A stretch of 64,000 nucleotides of DNA from the NCBI GenBank assembly GCA_963930655.1, contig OZ005610.1:18226001-18290000 (forward strand), read 5' to 3'. The notes beneath the pieces are model-generated. The model made no database searches and was not told the DNA's origin. It saw nothing but the letters and a program-made list of their open reading frames with translations. The translations under genes and the position numbers were made by a program. Source of the stretch: Myrica gale (Eukaryota > Streptophyta > Magnoliopsida > Fagales > Myricaceae). Below are positions 38,161 to 48,117 of this stretch, piece after piece; within the stretch, counting starts at the first letter, position 1; every line of letters starts with the position of its first letter.

Positions 38161-39542
38161 TAAATAGTTTAGAAAACATATATTATCATACTTATAATGA
38201 ACATATATATTTTGAATAATTAGTAATATAATATTATTTAATTACAACATATTATTTAATTTCAAACAAAAAGATATTGTGAGATTAACTTATACAATTA
38301 TAGTACATAACTTAATATATAGTCTTAGAGTTTGTGATTTAGTCATTAGGTATATAGGTACATGTATATAAAGTACTTATGTTAATTAGCGCATATCATG
38401 TATATGATAAACACATATAACAAATCATGTAATGTTATATGGAAAGCATTATACTTTTAAATTATAAATATTATATATTATTACTCCCAACCTATTTTAA
38501 TTAAGATTATTATGCTAATTATAAAAAAATATAAATAAGTTACGTAACTATGTATTTATTTAATTTACTAAAAACACATCACTATAAAATATAACTTATT
38601 ATTAAAAAATTTGAAAAACTACAAATTAGAAAAAAAAAATTTGAAATCTACCTACACTTCGTCCGGAAAACCGGGTTAAACGGATAATTGAAAATTTCAT
38701 CTGAGTCCAAGCAACTCGTTGAGCGCCCTTGTGTGCTCCTCGGTCCTCGCGAGAGAGAAGACACCGGAGAGCGAATGAAAATGGAACGCGAATATGATAA
38801 TTGGCTCCCCCCAACTCCCAGCAGATCTATTGAGCCCCTTTATTCTGGGATTTGAGCTTCTCTCTCTTTCCATCTCCATCTCTTGCTCTCGTCTGAGAAT
38901 CCAAAATTCGCGACCATGTTTTCCGCCAAGAAGCTAAAATTCGTCGATTTTTACATGTCAGATCTCTCTCTCTGTCTATCTCTCTCATTCTCTCTTACCC
39001 TTCTCTACCATTCTACATGCTACAAATGGTAGCTGTTTTTCTTTGCTCTGTGTACCGTATCTGCGTGTGCGTGTTTGTTTTGTGAATTTTATTGACACGA
39101 AGACATACATGTAGGTAGATACTGATCCCTATGCGTATATTTGTCGTCCATTGTCAGAATAATGCTCATAACGTCGTGAATTGTGATTGGATCGGGTTAA
39201 TTGAGCGTGTTGTGATATGAATTGTCAATTTTATATTGTAGTGGTCTGATAGAAACCAATTTTTTCGGGTACAGAGAAGTATTCCATTTGGTCGTTAGAG
39301 GCTGAAGCTAGGTTTTGGGGTTAATAGACTCATACCTTCCCTTTCACTCTCTCTGTCGATTGTATTCGTAAAATTGAGTATATAATTGATCCATACGTTA
39401 TTTTTTTCATTTGGGGGGAGGGGGAGAACAAGAAACTTTGATTAAGGATTTACTGTTTTGCAATTGCTTAGATGCGGACACGGAGGATTACGGATTTGAG
39501 TACTCAGAAGAAGAGCAAGAAGAGCAAGATGTTGACATAGAG

Positions 39543-42500
39543 TGTGAGACCCCGATTTTCTCCTATGTTATTTCTTATGTATTATCTTTTATTTTCCGAT
39601 GTATTAGCTTTAATTTTATCATGAGGCCATATTTTTGGCCAATGTATGGCCTAATCTTTATGTTATGGTACTTCGATTAAAATGAGATTTTATTTCATGA
39701 AATTTCCCAAATAATTTTCTTGTCATTTTATGCAAAGTTTGAAATATATTTTCCTAGGAGCCGAAATTTTGCAAGGTAACTTTCTCTCTTATGAATATAT
39801 ACTTTTTCATTTACTTAATATGTTCATGGCCCATAAAATTTAAATTATGATTTAAGATTTCTTTATATAGGCCGAAAATAGTTAATGGATAAAATCATGA
39901 ATTTCTTTTGAGAAATTGATTGAATATTTTGTGTCATTCATATGTGGCATATATTATCACTATGAGGCCTAGATTAATAAGTAGAATTTCCATTAGAATA
40001 TTAAATGATAAGTTATTTAAGCATGTGATAGGGTTTAAGAGAGATTTAAAATGATAATCACACTTGCTTATCATGATGATAGGTTAGGAAACTTTTAGGG
40101 TGATAAGTCCTTGTGGTTATTGTAGAGATAGGCTAGAGCCATTATCATAAGATAAGATATCATGCTTATGAAATGATAAGCTAATGGAATGGATTAGATA
40201 AGCTAGAGCGCTTATAAGAGATAAGTTAGGTGAAATAGTAACCAAGTTGAAAGTTAGTTGCATTTCAAATGTGAGAGTAACTAAGTTGGTTGGAAGACAA
40301 CCAAACAAAGTAAATGATAGTTAAGGAGATGGCTTTTACGTGAATGAGCATGTAGTGAATTGGAAAAGCCAAAAGGTAAATTGCCATGTGAAGTGTAAGA
40401 TGTGTAAGAGGTGCATTCATGAGACAAGACAACACATTGAAGAAAAAAGAGAGAAAAGCAAAGGAGAAAGGATGATTCACGTAGAGACCAAATGGGTTGG
40501 GGGAAAAAGAGAGAGAAATCAATTCAAAGTCATGCTTTAGGAGACAAGTGATGTGAGATAAAAATGTGAAAAGAAATAAAAGAAGAGAGAGAGAGATTAG
40601 AACCCATGCTTGGTCGGCCAAGACCCCCCATGCATCCCCTTTTCCTCTTTCAAATTTCCCTCTTGTCATCTCAACACCTCAAGTCATGTGTCATAGCATT
40701 AACTCTCCTTGGGAGACTCATTCTCTCATACCTCACACTTGCAAATGCCTTGGCCGAATTTTACACTTCACCTCACTCTCCAATTCTTCCTCACTTGGCC
40801 GAATATTTGATGAAGATATGAAGTTGATGCATGCTAGTTAGGTCACAAATGCAAAGGATATGCATGTTATAATTTTTAACATGAAAAATGTGACATTTTG
40901 AGGTATGGCCGAATATGAGATGCTTAGGACTTCATGTATAATTTTGTATATGTTTAGATCTGGACATTGACCATGATATGTGCAAGATTTATGACCTAAT
41001 GAATGGTATAAGCATGATATATTGTGTTGGTGTTTGGATTCCTAGATCCTAGGTTGTGAAATTGTTGAATGGAGGATGAGATCACCATTGGAGTTGAAGT
41101 TGTGAATAAATGATACATAAAACTAGTGTTGGCCGAATGGTTAAAGTAAAAGAACCCTAATGGCAAATTATGATAAATAGGTTATAACTGTTGTGTTGGG
41201 GATTTGGCTAATGGAAATAATAATAATTATTATTTGGAACCCTAGTTAGGGCTAGTATTTCGGATTAACTGAGGTTTAAGGTCCAAATCAAGATTTAATC
41301 ATGATTAAAGCTATTAGTGGTTTAAATGTAAGATTTTAAGTAGAGCACATAAAATAATGAGAGACTTAGGTCTAATCCTAAATCCGTTGGTGTTAATTAA
41401 ACCCTAATCAAGACATGGATAAATATATATATTATATTGCAATAAAAAATATTAATGATTTAATAAACTCAGTTTGAATATTAGTTAAAGAGAAGAGTAA
41501 ATAAAATATTTTAAATGATTAAAAGAATTTCAGTGATATATATATATATATCTATGGTTGATAACCGATTTCAAAAATACAAATGTTTAATGATTACGTA
41601 CTATTTCTTAAAGTCTAAGAAATATTTGAATCGCTTGTAGGCGATCCACGTGTCTTATACACTACCAAGGAAGACCAAGTGTAAGTGGAATAGTAAGTGA
41701 ACAGTAAGTGGTTCTTTTCAAAACTGGAATGACACACTGCATCGTTTCATGAACAAACATGAGATTTTAATCGAGCATGACATGACATGTGCATTGCATG
41801 AATTTTTCAAAGAGAATGTTTATGCAATGATTTTATGGAAAGACTATGAAAAGTTTTATGAAACGATAAGTTAAGTTAAGGGGCACTGGTCGGTACCGTA
41901 CCATCAAGATGAACTCCCATACCGAAGGACGAATGAGAGAAGGATGAGTGAGTCCACGAGGCTGTGCAAACCACACTGAAGGACATTGAGAAGGTGTGAC
42001 CCTCCAAGGGTCATGTCTAGCCACTGAAGGACGAATGCGAGAAGGTGCGCTAGCTTGACCGTATGTAAGGTCTCCAAGGGAATTCGGGGACGGTTCCAAA
42101 GGGAACGCACAACCCTGACTTCAGGGGTTAAATGGAGCGAGCCCACAGTAAGATATATGAAACAATTATGAAAAGGCCAAGAATGACACAAGTATGAATA
42201 AGTGATTTTCAAGGGCCTGGGGCCGAATTTAAGCAAGAGCATATGCATATCCATGACATGCATGTGCATCATTTATCAAGTTTCTTTTCATGATTTAGCA
42301 AGCATAAGTCAAGAACATGTTTCAAATTTATGTATTTCCCTTACTGAGTCTTTTTTACTCACGTTTTCAAAATTGTGTCATTCCAGATGCCTCAGGTGAA
42401 GAGAGTCAGGAGGACTACCTGACATAGAAGCACAAGAATTATGTTTCAAAATTTTTGATGATAGTGGCTTGATTGTCACTAGTTGGCTTTTAATGTGTTA

Positions 42501-42680
42501 TATATGTTTTGTATGAAAAACTTAATGAGAACCCTGATTATGTATGATTTAGCTTGAATCCCTCGCGATCCTGTACGTTTCCGCCGTAAGCACGTAAGTA
42601 TGTAAGTAAGAACGCTAGAGCCATCCGGGGGATAGCTCGCGGCTGTCACGGTCCCTGCGGGATGCCGTCGGGGCGTGACA
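39543..42680 (-). mobile_element. 3.1-kb gypsy-type solo LTR inside CSN2 exon 2
   Basis: On the minus strand it starts TGTCACGCCCCGACGG and ends GGGGTCTCACA (TG...CA). It is flanked by the 5-bp target duplication TAGAG (39538-39542 and 42681-42685). The TGTCACGCCCCGA start and 3-kb length resemble plant Ty3/gypsy (Tekay-like) LTRs. No gag-pol and no second LTR are present. Contains a short (TA)n run at about 41536-41552. Confidence 0.85.
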
Positions 42681-42707
42681 TAGAGAATCAATACTACAAT
42701 GCTAAAG

Positions 42708-44003
42708 ATATCTCAAATTTTTCTTCTTTTCTTGTTCCATTTTTGTTTCCGTAAGTCCATGTATACTATCAAAAGCTCTTGACTGTTTGGCATTTTTATG
42801 TATTATTTCTGCCTTACATAGGGCTGTTTAGCATGTGTAATGGGGGCGGAGAAGCATAAGGATTGCACATTGGTTATGGTGCACTAAAAACTTTTTCGGC
42901 AAGTTCTTTCAATCAATACATATCAATGTCTACTATGCTTCAAAAGTTCATAGTCCATTTGATTATAGAGGACACACAGGACTGGGTGAATACTATCATT
43001 AAACATGATATTTTGTTGGCTGTTTCATAGCATGTTAGAAAGTTAAATTGTACTTTTGGAAACCCCAAAAGGTTCATTTTGGTCTATTGTTTAGAAATGT
43101 TTTAGGAAAAAAAGGAAACAATAATGTCTGCTATGCACAATTTTCCATTTTTGGTTTTGAAACATTTTAAAAGGGAAATTATTTCTCATGATTGACATTT
43201 TTTCAGAAATATGAACTCATGCTGCTGTTTAGATCCAATAGTAATCTTTCATGGGTACTGTGGCATTACACCTGCCCCTTACTAATTGGATCATAGCGTA
43301 CACAAGTGAGGCTTTCAGGTTCTGGACTTTAGCCATCTAGGAGCAATACTCCAACAGTATGTGGAAAACAAAAGGGAAAATGAAAGAGTCACCAGTTAGT
43401 ATTTAAGATGTGGTATAGTGTGACTAGGATTGAATAGAACTGGTTGAACCCCTTGGTCTGGACCTCATGAGTTTCTCTTCTTAACTTTTCATTTTGTAAG
43501 TTACTAAAATGCTGCAGCTTGTCTGGTCAAAACAAAGAAGGTTAACAAGCTTAAAAATGCAGTAGGATAAGAAATCACGTGATCGACGAGTTGACACTTC
43601 AATTCTATGGAAATCAAAATTGTGCCCCCCCTTCTCTTACTGGGCAACAAAAACAGAACAAGATGCAAATAGTTGGAGGACTATATCAATAGATGAAGAA
43701 GCCGGCATTTGATATTGTGGATGGTTGCTTTCCCTTGCCTGGAAAGCTTTAGTTGGTTTCCATCACGTGTGTGCTTTTTTATTTTTGGGCTTTCTTTATG
43801 AGGTTGCTCCTTTGTTTCTTACCAAAGTATGTTGCGATTTTTAAAGATAGCTCCATGGAGACAGCTCTCTCTGTCTCTCTCATGGACACTCACTAATTCC
43901 TTTACTGAACCAGATTAAATAATGATTGTTTCATTTATTAGCTTTCTGTGCCGTTGGTAATATTGAGTTGCTCTATTTTGCTTTTGGGTCCACATTTTTC
44001 TCG
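42708..44003. other. Captured CSN2 intron 2
   Basis: Lies between CSN2 exons 2 and 3 within CACTA1. T-rich intron-like sequence with no gene or transposon ends seen. Confidence 0.6.
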
Positions 44004-44862
44004 GTTTGGTTGAAACTGATGTGCATTGTCTGGTTTTGCTGAAGTAGTGCGCATGGAAGCAGAGAAGGCAGAGTGGTGAGCATATTAATAGTGGAATATT
44101 TTGTTTTATTTTTTTACAGTAAAATGACTTGAGGATAGAATTATTCTGCAATTACTTGTCTCCATCTGTTGCTAATTTCATCTCTTACTTTCTCCAATAA
44201 TTTCAGGTATCTCGTGGTTTAAATGAAGAAGATGGGGAAGGTTGATGTGTAAAATGAGGAAGATTTTAATTCGCCCTTGTTTATTGTGTTGTATTTGAAT
44301 ATTTTAGTTGGTCATTGCTTATTGTTATTTTATATTAGAAACTTGTTACTTTTTAGATTACTTCTAGAGATTCTTGTATTTGTTGTAAAACGGTATTAAT
44401 CAATGATGAAGTATATTTTGTTTTATTATACTTGGTCTTTAAGTTTTTACATTCAATAAATTATAATTATTAAAATAAATTTGTATTACCGATTAAAAAA
44501 GCATGTATATGAAAATATCAGAAAAAATTAGTAGTGTATTAAAATGATAGCAAAAAAAAAAAACTGGCACAGACCTATAACAGCGGTCGCGACCGCCGCT
44601 AAAAGTCTGTACCAGCGTTTTCACGAACCGCTGCGAGAAAGACAAAATTGCTTTCGGGTCTATAGCGGTGGCCGCGTCCGCCGCTATAGACTCGAGGTCT
44701 TCACTAGCAGTTTCGAAAAATGCTGCGATATATCTATTGCGACGCGATCGCCGCTAAAAAATCACTGCTATAAAAATCACTGCTAAAAGATATAGCAGCG
44801 GTTTTTTGACCTTTGGCAGCGGTTTCCGACCGCTGATAAAAGTAATATTTTTTGTAGTGCAT

Positions 44863-45530
44863 ATTGAAAATATTAAACATAACTAAAGCAATATTGAACT
44901 AGAGAGAATGAAAGGGAGAGATGAATGACTTCAGGTAGTTCGGTCCAGAGAGTCATGATGAAGGTAAGTTATATTTATACTCAAATTAACCATCTCTAGT
45001 TATTGGGGTGAATCATTAAGTCTTTGCAACATTTTTCATGGTATGGAATTTGAGAGAAATTGGAGATTTTAGATTTACAGATGCCAACAAGTACTTATTG
45101 TAAATATACATGGCTTCAACTTGTATTTTTAGTGACACGTACTAATATTTTAAAATTTTTATATTAATTTCCTATGGATGTTAAACAATTTTTGTATTGT
45201 GTTGATCATTTGATCGAGGTGGATGTCTGCTGCGAGTATCGGAACGTTTCAATCTTTTTGCTTTGGGCTTTAAAGATTCCATGAAACGATTGTCCCGGTT
45301 CATAATTATAACTAATATGGCTTCATCGTCAAGAAATATTCTAAAATCAAATTAGGTAATAAAACGATTCGTGCCATCAGGTGCCCCTTACAGATCTTGT
45401 TGTTTATTTCGAATAAGGATAATTCTTTTCGTTATTTCAACTTTTTAGATTAAAACAAAACACGACTGATCTTATTCCCAAACAAGGGCCAAAAACTGTA
45501 ATAAAATAAAATAAAATATAGTAGATAGTG
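44863..45530. repeat. End of X copy 1 and Y segment copy 1
   Basis: Continues the X unit after CACTA1 (TATTGAAAATATTAAAC) and runs into Y (TTCAGGTAGTTCGG, AGTTATTGGGGTGAATC, GGTTCATAATTATAACTAAT). Y is uninterrupted here, whereas copy 3 (52418-52658 plus 62598-63050) is split by a solo LTR. Confidence 0.8.
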
Positions 45531-45745
45531 ATCAAATGGAAAACTCCATTGATCTTTTTGAAATATAAAATAGAATATGAAGTACCACATATAGAGACAT
45601 TATGAGTAGAAGAAAGAGCAGAAAATTAAGGCAGTGTGGCCTCTGAAGGCGTATGTCCATTATGGGATACATATATATATATATATATATATACTCTAAA
45701 ACTGAAGGTGGCATTTCTGGATATACTTTCTAAAACTCTTCATAC

Positions 45746-45987
45746 TCAACTCTTGACTACTCCCGCATCCAAATCGGCAATATAAGAAAAAGCTTCTTCA
45801 AAAAGATTAAGAGTTTTGCCACAGTCTTGACAATAATCAACAATTTCAACCAGAATTTTGCCAGGCAGCAGCTTGCACGGATGTGGTGCACAATTCGTGG
45901 CTCCGATGCATATGACTGTATATATGCTTTGCCACATCCTTTCCTATTCTCCCAAATGTAGTTGCTTGTTCCGTCCACACGCATTAG
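45746..45987 (-). pseudogene. EG45-like domain (plant natriuretic peptide-type) gene, last exon, frameshifted
   Basis: Minus-strand exon after acceptor CTCTTGGCAG (45988-). One frame gives SNYIWENRKGCGKAY, and a second frame, overlapping by a few codons, gives TVICIGATNCAPHPC, then GKILVEIVDYCQDC and TLNLFEEAFSYIADLDAGVV. This follows the double-psi beta-barrel of EG45/PNP proteins (CGK-YTV-C..., PHPC, V-I-DYC, L-LS--AF--IA--DAG). These are small secreted, expansin-related proteins. The frameshift lies near 45915-45935. The upstream exon with the signal peptide was not found. (AT)n at 45668-45692 lies just downstream. Confidence 0.72.
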
Positions 45988-46057
45988 CTGCCAAGAGAAA
46001 ATGGTAAACCAAATTTTTTAGGCTTTTCACGTAAATTGTGAAAGTTAATGAACATTG

Positions 46058-46611
46058 ATGAATCCGTAAAATCAAACTGGCATGCATGGCTCGATGATGG
46101 AGGCATTTTGGACCGTTCTACTTCTGAGAGCGAGGCCTGATTGAGCCTAGTCAAGGCAGCTCAGGGGCACAACAATTTGACACGACCAAGATATATATTA
46201 ACCGCTGTGGAGCTCTTAGATAGGACGCCTTTATGTCCAGGACTCTGGTTAGGAACCTAGTCCACATAGAGATAACTACCTTCCTCTATTACAAGTGAAC
46301 AACATCAATTCGTTAGAACAGGTAGAAAATCATAATGATTCGTCCAAACGAGTATTAATTCGTTCAAACAGGTGGAAAATCATACCAATCTGTCCAAACG
46401 GTTATTTTGATGTTTGAACAGGGCTTTCGTGATGGATGAATCTGTACCTAAACTACTCATTTTTTTGGGACGAACAGAGTTCCAAAAAATCAATCATTTT
46501 TTCTGCGAAGGTGATTTTTTAGTCCCAAAAACTATGGGTTTGATTCCATGTTGAAAATATTAAACTAGAGCAATATTGAACTAGAGAGAGTGAAAGGGAG
46601 AGATTGAGAAA
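46058..46611. repeat. X segment, copy 2
   Basis: Near-identical over long blocks to 50741-51289 (for example GCATGCATGGCTCGATGATG and GAACCTAGTCCACATAGAG), with small indels. It is uninterrupted and shows the empty site for CACTA1. Confidence 0.85.
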
Positions 46612-46728
46612 AGATCGCATGTACTAAACATTCAATTTAGTAATTCAATTTACAAGTCCAGCATCACTTGCTACCCCAACAAAATTCAGCTGGTCTGTTA
46701 TTGGAAAAGATCGCATGTACTAAACATT
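46608..46728. repeat. 25-bp direct repeat, 96 bp apart
   Basis: GAAAAGATCGCATGTACTAA and five more bases occur at 46608-46632 and again at 46704-46728, at the edge of X copy 2. This looks like templated filler at a repaired break. Confidence 0.8.
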
Positions 46729-48117
46729 ACCTACCGATATTTCTCCATGCATCAATTGAAACTCCAAGGGATCTTTGTGTCAGGTAAGAGGCATCATCCC
46801 AAGAATATGGAGCTCTTTTCAACTAATTGTATCTCCAGAACCAACAACCTGACCATAACAACAGCTGGATTGGATAAAAGAAAGCAATAAGTAATCCATC
46901 TTTCTTAAGCAACAACCTTGTCCCCTGATTGAAATACTGAAATCCTGAGTTTTCTACAAACCAATTTAACGACAATCCAAATGAAACGCAACACATACTA
47001 CTGCATTTAATTTTAAACCAGATTGAGCATATGGGTACAAAAAATAAAGGAAAATAACTCACTGTTTTATGAGCATAATATGCATGATAGTAACGAACTG
47101 TATTGTAAAACACCTGAAAATGAGAGGACAAGTATTTTACGTGAACTTGGATTTGTTAATCTCTATATGCTAATTGCAGGAAACTTGAGTAAATCACGTG
47201 CACTACAAAATGGTAGGAAGGAAGATGCCTATAGAGTAGAGCAGAATTGTACCAGATGCAGATAGACAAACCAAAATGATCGACCATAAAATGCACAAGG
47301 AAATGGCAATCCGACAGATGGCATCAATTACTACACTGATTTCAAGATATTCATCATGTTACACAAAAATTCAATTAACTGAAGTCAAGGGAGAGATCTG
47401 AATTCGGAGGACTCTACAACACTAAACTAAGGAATGCTGACTCGTACACAATTGAACAAATCTACAGTGGCCTCTATCGCATTCATTTATGACTATTATT
47501 CACATATTGTACACTGCGAAGGATAGTGTACTGACACTAAGCTACAGACAGAGTATGTGACAAGATGAATCAAATACTATGCTTAATGTTTGCGTACAAC
47601 TCTCCTGATGTATTGCTAAAGAAGAACATTTCGGATATTAAACTAAAAGAAGCTGCAGATGATGTAGAATGTTTTCCCAGAGAGAGAAGGAATGAAAGGA
47701 ACATAAACCTCATAACCATTTTAAAAAATGTGAACAATATAAAAGCTGGCCATGTTTTCTGCTCACTGCTTACTCCTTATTGGACCAAAAATAAAAATCC
47801 AACTTCAATTTAAACAGCTAACTACTACGTATAGGGACATAAATGAGATTCATTTATGGATCAATCTAAATGCATAACACTCCTACATCCCTGATATATT
47901 TGAAGCCATTAGAAAAGTAAAGGATTCATCCAGATACGAAAGACTGGTTATGTCATTGAAGAACGCAAAACCCAAGTTAGGATAATTCCAGTAGATACAA
48001 GGTATTTTTCTATTCTCTTCTGCACTTTTTCACTCAGATTACTTAGATTCTGCTTAATGAAAGCTGCATAGATTTATTTTGTATAATATAAGATCAAAGT
48101 AGAGCAAATTCCTCACC
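46612..48117 (-). other. Interval with exon-like fragments of an unidentified gene
   Basis: Two minus-strand segments look like exons: one after acceptor TCATTTTCAG at about 47117 with frame VFYNTVRYYHAYYAHKT and a GTGAGT donor, and one at about 46738-46820 with frame APYSWDDASYLTQRSLGVSI. They do not match TAF7 as I know it, nor anything else recognised. They may be a second captured gene or downstream sequence of the TAF7 source locus. Confidence 0.35.

Larger units (their letters stand above)
38640..44075 (+). pseudogene. CSN2: Captured COP9 signalosome subunit 2 (CSN2) gene fragment, broken
   Basis: CSN2 is a PCI-domain subunit of the COP9 signalosome, which removes NEDD8 from cullins. 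Here only the upstream region and first exons are present. Exon 2 begins at 39472 after acceptor TTGCTTAG and encodes DADTEDYGFEYSEEEQEEQD then VDIE. It is interrupted by a solo LTR (39543-42680) and resumes at 42686-42707 with NQYYNAK. Exon 3 (44004-44075) encodes GLVETD, then, after a 7-bp deletion relative to the expected sequence, GFAEVVRMEAEKAEW. A possible first exon ends ATGTCAG at about 38964. The exon 1 and 2 donors read AT instead of GT and the exon 3 acceptor reads CG instead of AG, so it cannot be spliced normally. The rest of CSN2 (over 400 residues) is absent. Confidence 0.85.
37547..44859. mobile_element. CACTA1: CACTA (En/Spm) element carrying CSN2 pieces
   Basis: Ends CACTACAAAAAAACAGG and (complement) CACTACAAAAAATATTAC, with the 3-bp target duplication CAT at 37544-37546 and 44860-44862. 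X copies 2 and 3 give the empty site. Both subterminal regions (37560-37760 and 44565-44855) carry inverted and direct copies of GGTCTATAGCGGCGGTC- and AGCAGCGTTT-type motifs, as expected for transposase binding sites. The inside holds a Tourist-like MITE, broken CSN2 exons and a gypsy-type solo LTR. A short 3' tail after an acceptor at 44211 (coding VSRGLNEEDGEG) may be a remnant of the element's own gene. No intact transposase, so non-autonomous. Confidence 0.9.

Noticed and set aside
39411..39680. 89-codon ORF as an independent gene
   Set aside because: It is CSN2 exon 2 read on into the solo LTR; the first and last thirds are intron and LTR.
40265..40669. 134-codon minus-strand ORF
   Set aside because: Lies wholly inside the solo LTR; hydrophobic low-complexity translation without a domain.
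47206..47215. CACTACAAAA as possible left end of CACTA2
   Set aside because: The following sequence lacks the subterminal AGCAGCGTTT / GCGGCGGTC motifs, and the preceding bases do not match the AGT after 50022.
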